From a virus, in IMG/VR virus record IMGVR_UViG_3300047365_000335, positions 1 through 37,600 of that record: a DNA stretch of 37,600 nucleotides, one strand, 5' to 3'. The notes beneath the pieces are model-generated. The model did not search any database and had not been told where the DNA came from. It saw only the letters and a list, made by a program, of their open reading frames with translations. Position 1 is the stretch's first letter. Every line of letters begins with the position of its first letter. Shown here one piece after another: positions 8,448 to 15,455 of this stretch. Position numbers and translations under genes: made by a program.

Positions 8448-8675
8448 ATGGAAAGCATCGAAAAGCACATCGAAAAGGATAAGGAAATCCTTGACAATCC
8501 TATGATCTCTCCCAATCAACGTCGCCACATTGAAGGTGAGTTGCATGAATTGGAAGATTACGTGGAACATCACAAAAAGGAGATTGAAGCAGGAGATCAT
8601 CATGATCCTACTTACCTAGAACTTTTCTGTGATCAAAATCCTTCAGAACCTGAATGTTTAGTATATGAAGATTGA
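8448..8675 (+). CDS. cp12: CP12-like Calvin cycle inhibitor
   Basis: The 75-residue product ends in ELFCDQNPSEPECLVYED, the hallmark C-terminal loop of CP12, with Cys61 and Cys70 in C-x8-C spacing. CP12 is a small redox-controlled linker that binds GAPDH and phosphoribulokinase and shuts down the Calvin cycle in cyanobacteria. Cyanophages are known to carry it, diverting host carbon flux toward NADPH and pentose for nucleotides. Here the N-terminal Cys pair and the classic AWD-VEEL core are missing, and a charged helix (RRHIEGELHELEDYVEHHKK) occupies that place. The gene sits between two baseplate genes with gaps of only a few bases, so it would be made with late structural genes unless a separate promoter exists; none was seen. 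Confidence 0.88.
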   Translation: MESIEKHIEKDKEILDNPMISPNQRRHIEGELHELEDYVEHHKKEIEAGDHHDPTYLELFCDQNPSEPECLVYED

Positions 8676-8680
8676 CTAAT

Positions 8681-11527
8681 ATGGATGCCCTGAATCATTT
8701 ATACCCAACAAACCAGATCGGAAAGGATGGATTTTTCTGGTGGGTTGGACAAATTGAATCTGATAAAACAGGTGATTTCAAACAATCTGGACGTTATAGG
8801 GTCAGGATTGTTGGGCATCACCCACAACTATGCAAAGATGTAAAAACAGAGGATCTTCCATTAGCACTTTGTATGATGCCTGTGACTAATCCTCACACTC
8901 CAGGTGGAGCAACATCGGTATCAGATCAACTTGGACCAGGGGTTTGGGTTATAGGATTTTTCTTAGATGGTCCCCAAAGTCAACAACCAGTAATTATTGG
9001 ATCTATTGGTAGAGTTGCAAATTCATTAGGGGAACCTGACGATGAAGATCCGACACCCGGAGAAACAGCATGTAAAGAGTTTACGACATTTGTTAATCCT
9101 GAAAATGTAAGTAATTTTGATCAGGATCCGGAAAGTCAACCTGCTCAACCTAGTGTTACTGCAACTGGAAATAGTATAAATGGAGTTGAGCAGGAAGGTA
9201 TTAGTTCAGGAAAAACCCGTGGGGTTGAAGCAAAATATCAAGCAAACACTACACTAAACCCTAGCGGAATTAATTTTTGTGTAGAGATTGCAGATAAGTG
9301 CGGCAAAGAAACCGATCTCAATAATACGTTTAAAAGATTGCTTTCGGAAATGCTTGCCGAAGTACAAAATACTGATGGAAAACTTGGAGATTATCTTGTA
9401 GCACCTCTATCGGGAGAACTTTATGATATAGCTGCTATTGGCAGAAAATATGTAAATAAGGCAGTCCTTGTTGTAAGAACTTTTGTCGCATCGGTGAAGG
9501 GATTTATTCTTGAAAAATTAAAAGCAGGTATTAAAGATTTAATCAATATGCTATTGTATCCATCGGATACTGGTAATTCATTATCATTTCTTACAAAATT
9601 TTTCAATGATATTTTAAATGAAGTTGGTTGTCAGATAGCAGATCTTGGTGATCGCTTGGCTTCCTTTTTAGAAGATCTTATTTTTGGATACTTATTTAAC
9701 ATCTATAAAGCAGCAGCTTGTCAGGTAGATAAATTTGTTGAGGGTATTTTAAATAAAATCCAATCATTGATGGAAGAACTTCTTTCAACAGTTTTAGGAC
9801 CATTGCAGGATATTCTTGGTGCTGTTGCATCAGTTATTAATATAATTGGAGATACAATTAACTATGTGTTAGATCTTCTTGGAATTTCTTGTGAAGGTCC
9901 TGGAAAGAAATGTTCCAAAACTACAAAAGTATGCACGGATTGTTCTACCGATAAAAGACCAGATTTCTTGGATAATTTATTGAAAGATATTACTGATGAT
10001 CTTTTTCCTGTAACTGGTGAGGACTGGTCTCAATATACTTGTGATGAAGCATATGAAGGAACAACTATTAGTGAAACTACAGTTACATTTATTGGTGGTA
10101 TTCAAGATCCACCAAAAACTCCCGTTATTGTATACAACGTAAATGATCTTGAAGTTGAGGAGGGAGATACTGCTGAATTTATTGTTACACGTTCTGGTGC
10201 TATTGACGTTTCTTCTAGCATAAAATATGCCACACGAAATGGATCTGCAAAATCTCCTAGTGACTATGAAATTTCTAGTGGAATATTAGGATTTGCTCCT
10301 GGAGAAACCTCAAAAACAATTTCAGTGAGAACTTTTGCAGATTCTGTTGATGAAGATCAAGAAGATTTTTTCATGCGTATTTTTAAAAATACTCCGGGCA
10401 CTGTAGCTTCTTCTGCAACATCAAATATCTCTAGATGTGTTATCACCGAATCCAGGACTACCACACCTACAGATACTAAACCTCCTTCTCCTAGTGATGA
10501 CACAAGCACACCTCCCCCACCAGAACCACCTGCACCTCCTTCATTTCCTCCTGGGACTATTCCCGACCTATTCCCTCCAGTAGTTCCCCCAGAGGGCACT
10601 GAGGAGGAAGATACGTCACAACCAACCTATGCTGTTGTATCGGATAAAAAAATAGTTAAAGAAGGTGGTTTTGTAACATATACTATTACAACTACAAATG
10701 TTGATACTGGTACAGTACTGTTTTATCGCTTGTTTGGTCCTGCTATCACACCGTCAGATATTGTTCAAAATTCTTTGTCTGGTTCCTTTGTCGTAAACAG
10801 TAACACTGCTATTGTTGTTGTTGGAATTGAAGAAGATTTAGAAAATGAAGATGATGAAGAATTAGTATTTGGTATCATAGGTACAGGAGCTCAGGCGAGT
10901 GTTATTATTGCTTCTTATAGTGATGGATTTACCGATGAGGAATTATTAGAAGAGGAAGATAGTTCATCTAATATTCTTCCGGAAGGTGGATCTGCCAAAT
11001 CTCCTACAATTGGCAGAACAATTACTGGTCCAGATGGTGGGTTTATTGAAATTCCAATTGATGATCCGGGAACACCATATGTCGAATCTCCCGTTATTAT
11101 TATTACCGGAGAAGGAAGGAGAGCAACAGCAATTCCTTTATTAGATTCTAATGGATTGTTGACTGAAATTCGAGTGACTGATCCAGGAGTTGGATATAAA
11201 TTAAACCCTCCAAGTAATTCTAGAAAAGAATGTATTATTGATTCCTTTACTATGCTAAGTCCTGGTAGGGAATATGCAACTGAACCTACAGTTTATATCA
11301 ATGGTGATCCTGATGTTGCAGAATCTGTAATTGAAAATGGTAAAGTTATTAGTGTTAGAATTAAAAATCGATCTATTGTTTTTGACAGCTATCCTAAAGT
11401 TATTATTATGGGTGGCGGTGGATATGGTGCTAGATTCATTCCATCTTTCGCTTGTCTTGATCAAGAAGCAAGAGTTGAAGTTGGTTCTGCCAAGATTGGA
11501 ACCGGTAAATACATTGATTGTCCTTAG
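8681..11527 (+). CDS. gp5-like baseplate hub/spike protein with OB-fold and Calx-beta domains
   Basis: Started at ATG 8681 this is 948 residues; a TTG at 8672 would add three. The N-terminus (FFWWVGQIESD, SGRYRVRIVGHHPQ, LALCMMPVTNP, GVWVIGFFLDG, PVIIGSIG) is a typical gp5/VgrG OB-fold. Residues about 200-400 are amphipathic helices. A Cys cluster lies near 400-425. A clear Calx-beta domain (EEGDTAEFIVTRSG, SDYEISSGILGFAPGETSKT, DEDQEDFFMRI) spans about 480-590. A Pro-rich linker (about 595-645) and a second weaker Calx-beta-like unit (about 648-743) follow. The C-terminus has GxGY-x-x-x-P strand repeats. No lysozyme domain is visible, unlike T4 gp5; that activity may reside in the 990-residue protein at 1742-4714. 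Confidence 0.7.
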   Translation: MDALNHLYPTNQIGKDGFFWWVGQIESDKTGDFKQSGRYRVRIVGHHPQLCKDVKTEDLPLALCMMPVTNPHTPGGATSVSDQLGPGVWVIGFFLDGPQSQQPVIIGSIGRVANSLGEPDDEDPTPGETACKEFTTFVNPENVSNFDQDPESQPAQPSVTATGNSINGVEQEGISSGKTRGVEAKYQANTTLNPSGINFCVEIADKCGKETDLNNTFKRLLSEMLAEVQNTDGKLGDYLVAPLSGELYDIAAIGRKYVNKAVLVVRTFVASVKGFILEKLKAGIKDLINMLLYPSDTGNSLSFLTKFFNDILNEVGCQIADLGDRLASFLEDLIFGYLFNIYKAAACQVDKFVEGILNKIQSLMEELLSTVLGPLQDILGAVASVINIIGDTINYVLDLLGISCEGPGKKCSKTTKVCTDCSTDKRPDFLDNLLKDITDDLFPVTGEDWSQYTCDEAYEGTTISETTVTFIGGIQDPPKTPVIVYNVNDLEVEEGDTAEFIVTRSGAIDVSSSIKYATRNGSAKSPSDYEISSGILGFAPGETSKTISVRTFADSVDEDQEDFFMRIFKNTPGTVASSATSNISRCVITESRTTTPTDTKPPSPSDDTSTPPPPEPPAPPSFPPGTIPDLFPPVVPPEGTEEEDTSQPTYAVVSDKKIVKEGGFVTYTITTTNVDTGTVLFYRLFGPAITPSDIVQNSLSGSFVVNSNTAIVVVGIEEDLENEDDEELVFGIIGTGAQASVIIASYSDGFTDEELLEEEDSSSNILPEGGSAKSPTIGRTITGPDGGFIEIPIDDPGTPYVESPVIIITGEGRRATAIPLLDSNGLLTEIRVTDPGVGYKLNPPSNSRKECIIDSFTMLSPGREYATEPTVYINGDPDVAESVIENGKVISVRIKNRSIVFDSYPKVIIMGGGGYGARFIPSFACLDQEARVEVGSAKIGTGKYIDCP

Positions 11528-11535
11528 GAGTAATT

Positions 11536-12639
11536 ATGACACAAAGATTTGAAGATAACGCTTTTAAGAATCTAGCAGCTGATAATTCTCAGAGAAGAAG
11601 AACCTTTGATGGGAAAACACCACCAGAAGTAAAAAATGAAGAGCAAAAAGTAGTAACTGACAGAAGAATTCGCGTTAAGATGGCTGATTCGGAAAACGCT
11701 ATAGTATGTGATGATGGTGGTTGTAGTTGGTCTAATAAAGACGGAATGTCTAGCATTAATATGCAGAAAAACGGCGACGTGATTATGTTGTCGGGATCTG
11801 GTGGAAATGGTAATGCATGTGGAGGAAGATTACTTATTAATGTTAAAAGTGGGCAGGTGACAAAATCTGGTGGACCTATCATTGTTGAGGCATCTGCAAG
11901 TGATACCGCTGCTCCAAACGGTGATGGATCTGGTACTACAGAATCTTCTGCTAAATCAAAAATAGCAAGTTCTAACATGTATTATGGTGATGCCATTACT
12001 GAGTGTCACGGTGAAGTAAGAATTAAGGGAACTAACATTGTTCTTGAGGCAACAGATGTTCTTTCTTTAATTGGAAAAACAAAAGTTTTAATTCAAGCAG
12101 GACCAAATGGTGGTGGAGAGATTCAACTTAATGCTGGACAGATTGTTCAGACATCAGATACTAGTATTGAAGAAGTTTTAGGACAAAAATCTACAACGGT
12201 CGCAGAAAAAACTGATGTTCAGTTCGATCCCAGAGCATCAGTAAATATTATTTCTCCTGGGCATGTTAATTGGCAGGTTCTCGGTGACTACCAGCAAAAC
12301 ATTGGTGGTGTTGCAAATATAACTGCTTTGGGAAAACCATCTGTCCCACCATTGGTTAAGGAAAGAACTAATTCCTATGCAATTAGAACAGTCGGAGCAA
12401 CTGGAAAGGGAATTTCTATAGATTCTGCTACCCTTGTATCAATAAATTCTGCTGCCGCTATGACAATAGGTTCTGTTGGCGCATTAAATGTAACTTCTGG
12501 TGCTGCTACTATTACCCCTGCTAGTATTAATGTACTATCGGGTACTGGTGCAAGCATTACAGCAACTACAGGAAATGTTGATATCACAGCAATTGCAGGT
12601 AACGTTAATGTTAAAGGATTGTTGATATACCTGAATTGA
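11536..12639 (+). CDS. beta-helical baseplate spike-like protein
   Basis: This 367-residue protein starts at ATG 11536, preceded by TAGGAG with good spacing; a longer frame from 11518 lacks such a site. After a polar N-terminus, the protein becomes a succession of short beta strands with V/I alternation (VRIKGTNIVLEATDVLSLIG, KVLIQAG, EIQLNAGQIVQ). It ends in a run rich in Ala, Thr and Gly (ASITATTGNVDITAIAGNVN). This resembles the C-terminal beta-helix of gp5/VgrG spikes and their gp5C-type partners. It directly follows the OB-fold protein, so it may be the membrane-piercing spike in a split gp5 arrangement. It is the last gene of the hub run; a terminator follows within 80 bases. Confidence 0.6.
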   Translation: MTQRFEDNAFKNLAADNSQRRRTFDGKTPPEVKNEEQKVVTDRRIRVKMADSENAIVCDDGGCSWSNKDGMSSINMQKNGDVIMLSGSGGNGNACGGRLLINVKSGQVTKSGGPIIVEASASDTAAPNGDGSGTTESSAKSKIASSNMYYGDAITECHGEVRIKGTNIVLEATDVLSLIGKTKVLIQAGPNGGGEIQLNAGQIVQTSDTSIEEVLGQKSTTVAEKTDVQFDPRASVNIISPGHVNWQVLGDYQQNIGGVANITALGKPSVPPLVKERTNSYAIRTVGATGKGISIDSATLVSINSAAAMTIGSVGALNVTSGAATITPASINVLSGTGASITATTGNVDITAIAGNVNVKGLLIYLN

Positions 12640-12688
12640 TAAGTTAAGGTTATTACATTCATCGGATATCCGTATCGCCAACTGGCAC

Positions 12689-12715
12689 AAGGGGGGGTTG
12701 AAACTCCCCTTTTTC
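12689..12715 (+). terminator. rho-independent terminator after the hub operon
   Basis: The G-run 12691-12696 pairs with CTCCCC 12704-12709 around a GTTGAAA loop, and AA/TT extends the stem into a run of T at 12710-12714. It closes the baseplate run and insulates the cassette that follows. Confidence 0.85.
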
Positions 12716-12773
12716 ATGCTAAATTACTCTTGTAGCGAATCAGGCGAGTGCCGCAACTACTTGCATAACCTGG

Positions 12774-12802
12774 TTGACGCATCTAGCGTCATGTGCTATA
12801 AT
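12774..12802 (+). promoter_or_regulatory. strong sigma70 promoter with dyad in spacer
   Basis: TTGACG (12774-12779) and a perfect TATAAT (12797-12802) are 17 bases apart, with an extended -10 TGC just before. The spacer holds a perfect 6-bp dyad, TGACGC (12775-12780) and GCGTCA (12786-12791), which could be a repressor or activator site. This is a host-RNA-polymerase promoter, unlike the T4-like late octamers elsewhere. Confidence 0.85.
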
Positions 12803-12810
12803 TCTATCAG

Positions 12811-12855
12811 CGACCAACGAAAGTCGGTCCTTCATCTGTGGGTAATCACTCCACA
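12811..12855 (+). promoter_or_regulatory. structured 5' leader of the barrel gene
   Basis: Two small hairpins can form in the predicted leader: CGACC/GGTCG-type pairing (12811-12815 with 12823-12829) and TGTGG (12837-12841) with CCACA (12851-12855). The weak Shine-Dalgarno AAGG (12866-12869) lies just downstream, so the leader could tune translation or mRNA stability. Confidence 0.45.
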
Positions 12856-12881
12856 AGTAAACTAAAAGGTAATTAAACAAA

Positions 12882-13253
12882 ATGATCAAATCTGTATTTG
12901 CAGCAACCGCTGCCCTGTCCATGTCCGCTGGTGCTGCTTTCGCAGGACCCTATGTTAACGTCGAAACCAATGCTGGTTGGACTGGATCCGAGTATAATGG
13001 TGCTGGAACAGACCTGCACGTAGGGTACGAAGGTGCTCTTGGTGAAGCTGGTTCTTACTACGTCCAGGGTGGCGCTACTGTGCTGACTCCCGATGGTGGT
13101 GATGCTGATACCGTCCCTTCAGGTAAGGCAGGTCTGGGTCTCGGTTTGACCGACAACCTCGGTGCATATGGTGAAGTATCCTTCGTAGGTTCAGGCGACG
13201 AAGATCTTGACCGTGGTTATGGAGCAAAATTGGGTGTTAAGTATAACTTCTGA
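12882..13253 (+). CDS. secreted small outer-membrane beta-barrel-like protein
   Basis: This 123-residue protein has a textbook signal peptide: MIKS, a hydrophobic Ala/Leu stretch, then AAFA before Gly22. The mature part is Gly-rich with alternating strands (YVNVETNAGWTGSEY, TDLHVGYEGAL, SYYVQGGATVL, KAGLGLGLTDNLGAYGEVSF) and ends KLGVKYNF. A terminal aromatic residue is typical of proteins inserted into the outer membrane by the BAM complex. At ~100 mature residues it would be only a small barrel or part of an oligomer. It has its own sigma70 promoter and is fenced by two terminators. Its codons are GC-richer (CTG, TCC, GCC, GTC) than its neighbours, suggesting host-like origin and high expression. 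Possible roles are altering host envelope permeability or blocking superinfection; neither is shown by the sequence. Confidence 0.7.
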   Translation: MIKSVFAATAALSMSAGAAFAGPYVNVETNAGWTGSEYNGAGTDLHVGYEGALGEAGSYYVQGGATVLTPDGGDADTVPSGKAGLGLGLTDNLGAYGEVSFVGSGDEDLDRGYGAKLGVKYNF

Positions 13254-13270
13254 TTTACTAACATAAATGA

Positions 13271-13295
13271 GAGGACCTTCGGGTCCTCTTTTTTT
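13271..13295 (+). terminator. rho-independent terminator after the barrel gene
   Basis: A perfect 7-bp stem GAGGACC (13271-13277) / GGTCCTC (13282-13288) with a TTCG tetraloop is followed by seven T. It lies 18 bases after the barrel gene's stop and touches the next gene's first possible ATG. Confidence 0.93.
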
Positions 13296-13643
13296 ATGCC
13301 TCTAAATAATATTGTTGATGAGAATGATATGTTATCTACTCAATATAGATTGCGATTAGAAGCAATTTGCAAAAAAATTGCCAACAAAGAAGATGTATCT
13401 TTAGATGATATGATATGGGTAGAGAAACTTGCGAAAGCACATACTACTGCTAGAGATTGGTTAAAGCAAGCAAGAAGACAATCTACTCAAGATATTGAAG
13501 AGGGCAGTACAGACGATTTTCTGAATAGGATGGGACTAGGAGATCCCGATCCATCCAACCATAAGAAGGGATTCACTGATGCTGACGATATTAAGAATTG
13601 GTTTCAGCAAGATAAACCTGATGACTGGAGGCAAAGAGATTAA
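13296..13643 (+). CDS. conserved-looking small protein of unknown function
   Basis: The 115-residue product is charged and mostly helical (YRLRLEAICKKIANK, MIWVEKLAKAHTTARDWLKQ), ending in an acidic DPDPSNHKKGFTDADD region. There is no membrane segment or catalytic motif. The ATG at 13296 abuts the terminator's T-run and has no Shine-Dalgarno. An internal ATG at 13329 (MLSTQYRLRL), preceded by GATGAGA, is an equally good start and would give 104 residues. Its last base overlaps the next gene's start (TAATG), so the two are probably co-translated. I do not recognise a function. Confidence 0.7.
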   Translation: MPLNNIVDENDMLSTQYRLRLEAICKKIANKEDVSLDDMIWVEKLAKAHTTARDWLKQARRQSTQDIEEGSTDDFLNRMGLGDPDPSNHKKGFTDADDIKNWFQQDKPDDWRQRD

Positions 13644-13870
13644 TGCCAAGTGAATTTGATTACGTCGAAGCACCTACGGAGGGTGAAGTTGACAAGTGGG
13701 GATTTACAATTAAACCATCCATTAGCGATGATTTGCTAATGCTTAGGTGCTTAGAAAATGCTCCATGTGGATCTGATAAGAAGCAAGTTCAAAGATTAAT
13801 AAGAGTCATAGAAGCAAAACTTGCAGCACCTACAGGTCATGCTAATATATTTCCACAGCCTAAAACATAA
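13643..13870 (+). CDS. small protein of unknown function
   Basis: 75 residues, starting MPSEFDYVEAPTEGEVDKWG, with a helical middle (DDLLMLRCLENAP, KKQVQRLIRVIEAKLAAP). It overlaps the genes on both sides by one base each, fitting a translationally coupled run of small cyanophage genes. Two Cys are present but form no recognisable metal site. Function unknown. Confidence 0.7.
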   Translation: MPSEFDYVEAPTEGEVDKWGFTIKPSISDDLLMLRCLENAPCGSDKKQVQRLIRVIEAKLAAPTGHANIFPQPKT

Positions 13871-13974
13871 TGACTAAGAAAGAATACAAACAATTGCTGC
13901 TAGATCATTTCACGGAGCGGTTAAATAAACTCACCGCAAAAGAACTCAAAGAACTTGCTGCGAGACACACATGA
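13870..13974 (+). CDS. 34-residue helical peptide gene
   Basis: ATG 13870 to TGA 13974 encodes 34 residues with a long amphipathic, basic helix (KEYKQLLLDHFTERLNKL, then KELKELAARH). The start overlaps the previous stop (TAATG) and the end overlaps the next ATG (ATGA). This head-to-tail packing, continuous with certain genes on both sides, is the main support. No function can be assigned. Confidence 0.55.
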   Translation: MTKKEYKQLLLDHFTERLNKLTAKELKELAARHT

Positions 13975-14102
13975 AGGATTATGTTTGTATCCCTATGTGG
14001 GACCCTATTTTTGAGATGATGCGCTATTATTGGGTACACAAGTCAGAAAAGGATCCTGAGCAATTCGTGAAAAATCTCAACCCAGAGCAAGAACGACTAT
14101 GA
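13971..14102 (+). CDS. 43-residue small protein
   Basis: ATG 13971 to TGA 14102 encodes MKDYVCIPMWDPIFEMMRYY and 23 more residues ending LNPEQERL. It is rich in Met and aromatic residues in its first half. It overlaps its neighbours by 4 bases at each end (ATGA). It is supported mainly by the unbroken coupling pattern and absence of any other gene here. Confidence 0.55.
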   Translation: MKDYVCIPMWDPIFEMMRYYWVHKSEKDPEQFVKNLNPEQERL

Positions 14103-14398
14103 GTAGTAAGATGATGTTCTTGGTTGCTAATGGTGATAATAAATGTATCACTCATGATGGATACATTCAACTCGGTAGTTTCTGTCATAGCGTAGAGGAA
14201 CATCTTAGATTATGTCCTGATCAAGAATGGCAGGTAACATACTGGATGCCTGACCCATTTAGTATCAGATATCCACGACCAAACTATCAGCATACTATGA
14301 AGGCAAACGAAGGTTCTCCTAAAACTGATAATGCTACTGATAGTAGACCAAGAGATTTCCCAGATCAAGCAACAAATAGATTAGAGAGAACATTATGA
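14099..14398 (+). CDS. small protein of unknown function
   Basis: 99 residues. The first half looks folded and beta-like (KMMFLVANGDNKCITHDGYI, QEWQVTYWMPDPF); the second half is polar and probably disordered (NEGSPKTDNATDSRPRDFPD). It is coupled by ATGA overlaps to the genes before and after. No known domain is recognised. Confidence 0.65.
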   Translation: MSSKMMFLVANGDNKCITHDGYIQLGSFCHSVEEHLRLCPDQEWQVTYWMPDPFSIRYPRPNYQHTMKANEGSPKTDNATDSRPRDFPDQATNRLERTL

Positions 14399-14547
14399 AA
14401 ATGTGGGAGACAAAATGCTCTAAGTGTGGTAAAATGACACCAGCGAATGAATGTCCTCAGGTTGGATGCTATATCCCATCTGAGAAAAAATATAAAAATT
14501 CACTATGTAAACCCTGTTGGTTAAAATCTAAGAATGGCACTATCTAA
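14395..14547 (+). CDS. 50-residue zinc-ribbon-like protein
   Basis: ATG 14395 to TAA 14547. Six Cys occur in three pairs: CSKC near residue 8, C-x4-C near residue 20, and CKPC near residue 38. C-x2-C pairs at both ends of a short chain suggest a zinc ribbon or knuckle. The tail (WLKSKNGTI) is basic. Such tiny zinc proteins can bind nucleic acid or act as transcription adaptors, but nothing here specifies a target. It overlaps the previous stop by 4 bases and the following start by 14. Confidence 0.65.
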   Translation: MKMWETKCSKCGKMTPANECPQVGCYIPSEKKYKNSLCKPCWLKSKNGTI

Positions 14548-14731
14548 TTCAGTTGAAGAATCTCTTGAAGAAGCAACAGCATCACTACGTAATGCGCTAG
14601 CATATGCTGCTAGACAAGAGCGTCCAATTGTTTGTACGCAGATTGCTAGTTTGATTGGTGAAATTGAACGTATTGGATCTTTTGACAATCTTCTTGATAC
14701 ACTTGATAGTACGATGAATGAAAAAAGTTAA
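14534..14731 (+). CDS. 65-residue helical protein of unknown function
   Basis: MALSNSVEESLEEATASLRN followed by two more helices (YAARQERPIVCTQIASLIGE, NLLDTLDSTM). It is amphipathic throughout and could form a helical bundle or oligomer. It overlaps both neighbours by 14 bases, continuing the coupled run. No function recognised. Confidence 0.65.
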   Translation: MALSNSVEESLEEATASLRNALAYAARQERPIVCTQIASLIGEIERIGSFDNLLDTLDSTMNEKS

Positions 14732-15032
14732 AATTACTCCAGAAACTTATCAAAAGATGGAAGATGAGTTCCGAGAAGAGGGACTTGCTTTCACTATTAC
14801 TATTCCTACACAGGAAGCAATTGATAAGTGGCAAAATGCTGCTCCTATACACCAACCAGTAAGACACCCTGTCGATATGGTTGCAGAGATGTGGAAGAAG
14901 CATAGAGAACAACCTGAGGCGGGTCCTGAAGCAGATAAAATTGCAGGACTTGCTCTCATCAGAAGAGCAGGTGGTTTACTGAATGCTGAAGTTGAATACC
15001 TAGACAACAAAATCGTGATTACTTATGGATGA
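14718..15032 (+). CDS. small protein of unknown function
   Basis: 104 residues beginning MKKVKITPETYQKMEDEFRE, with a strand (LAFTITIPTQEAIDKW), a Pro/His-rich linker (PIHQPVRHPVDM) and a C-terminal strand pair (LLNAEVEYLDNKIVITYG). The C-terminal KIVITY resembles KIVIEY at the end of the next gene's product. This may be coincidence or a shared ancestor. Coupled to the next gene by an 8-base overlap. Confidence 0.65.
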   Translation: MKKVKITPETYQKMEDEFREEGLAFTITIPTQEAIDKWQNAAPIHQPVRHPVDMVAEMWKKHREQPEAGPEADKIAGLALIRRAGGLLNAEVEYLDNKIVITYG

Positions 15033-15213
15033 CTTTAACCAACCTGGACAGAATAAGAGTTGGATGGATGAAGGTTTCAAAAAATTCGCAGTTGATACTC
15101 AACTACATAACGTATGTAATATATTGGGTGGTGAATTAAAGCATTATATTTGTACCAATAAAACCACAACTCATCAAAAAATTGTAATCGAATATAACCA
15201 CGAAAACAAATGA
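15025..15213 (+). CDS. 62-residue protein of unknown function
   Basis: MDDFNQPGQNKSWMDEGFKK starts a small mixed helix/strand protein with two Cys (N-V-C, Y-I-C) and a final strand QKIVIEY. It overlaps the preceding gene by 8 bases and the glutaredoxin-like gene by 4 (ATGA). No domain recognised. Confidence 0.6.
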   Translation: MDDFNQPGQNKSWMDEGFKKFAVDTQLHNVCNILGGELKHYICTNKTTTHQKIVIEYNHENK

Positions 15214-15455
15214 AAACAGCAGTAATTTATAGCAATGGAAGTCAAGAGTGTGATCGTATGGCAGCCCTTCTAAAAAATTTAGATGGTGTCGTAACATTTC
15301 TTGAATATAAAGTTGGCAATGATTTTACTGAACAACAATTTCAAATGGAATTCGGGTCTGATGCATCGTACCCTCAAGTTAATATTGGAACAAAACATGT
15401 TGGCAATATGAACGAAACACTCAAATATATGAGTGGGAGAGGAATGTTCTCATGA
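15210..15455 (+). CDS. glutaredoxin-like protein with a single cysteine
   Basis: The 81-residue protein has a thioredoxin-fold pattern: strand TAVIYSNGS, active-site-like SQEC with Cys14, helix DRMAALLKNL, strand VVTFLEYKVG, cis-Pro motif YPQV (Pro55) and G-x-K-x-VGN-x-x-ET near the C-terminus, the usual glutathione-binding region. Glutaredoxins reduce disulfides with glutathione and support ribonucleotide reductase, which fits phage DNA synthesis. The usual CPYC is replaced by SQEC: only the second Cys position is kept and it is the sole Cys, so a monothiol mechanism or a binding role is likely. Embedded in the coupled small-gene run. Confidence 0.75.
   Translation: MKTAVIYSNGSQECDRMAALLKNLDGVVTFLEYKVGNDFTEQQFQMEFGSDASYPQVNIGTKHVGNMNETLKYMSGRGMFS

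Noticed and set aside
12663-12672. Palindrome CGGATATCCG after the spike gene as an attachment or integration site.
   Set aside because: It is a single short palindrome with no integrase, no second copy and no tRNA nearby; chance is the simplest explanation.
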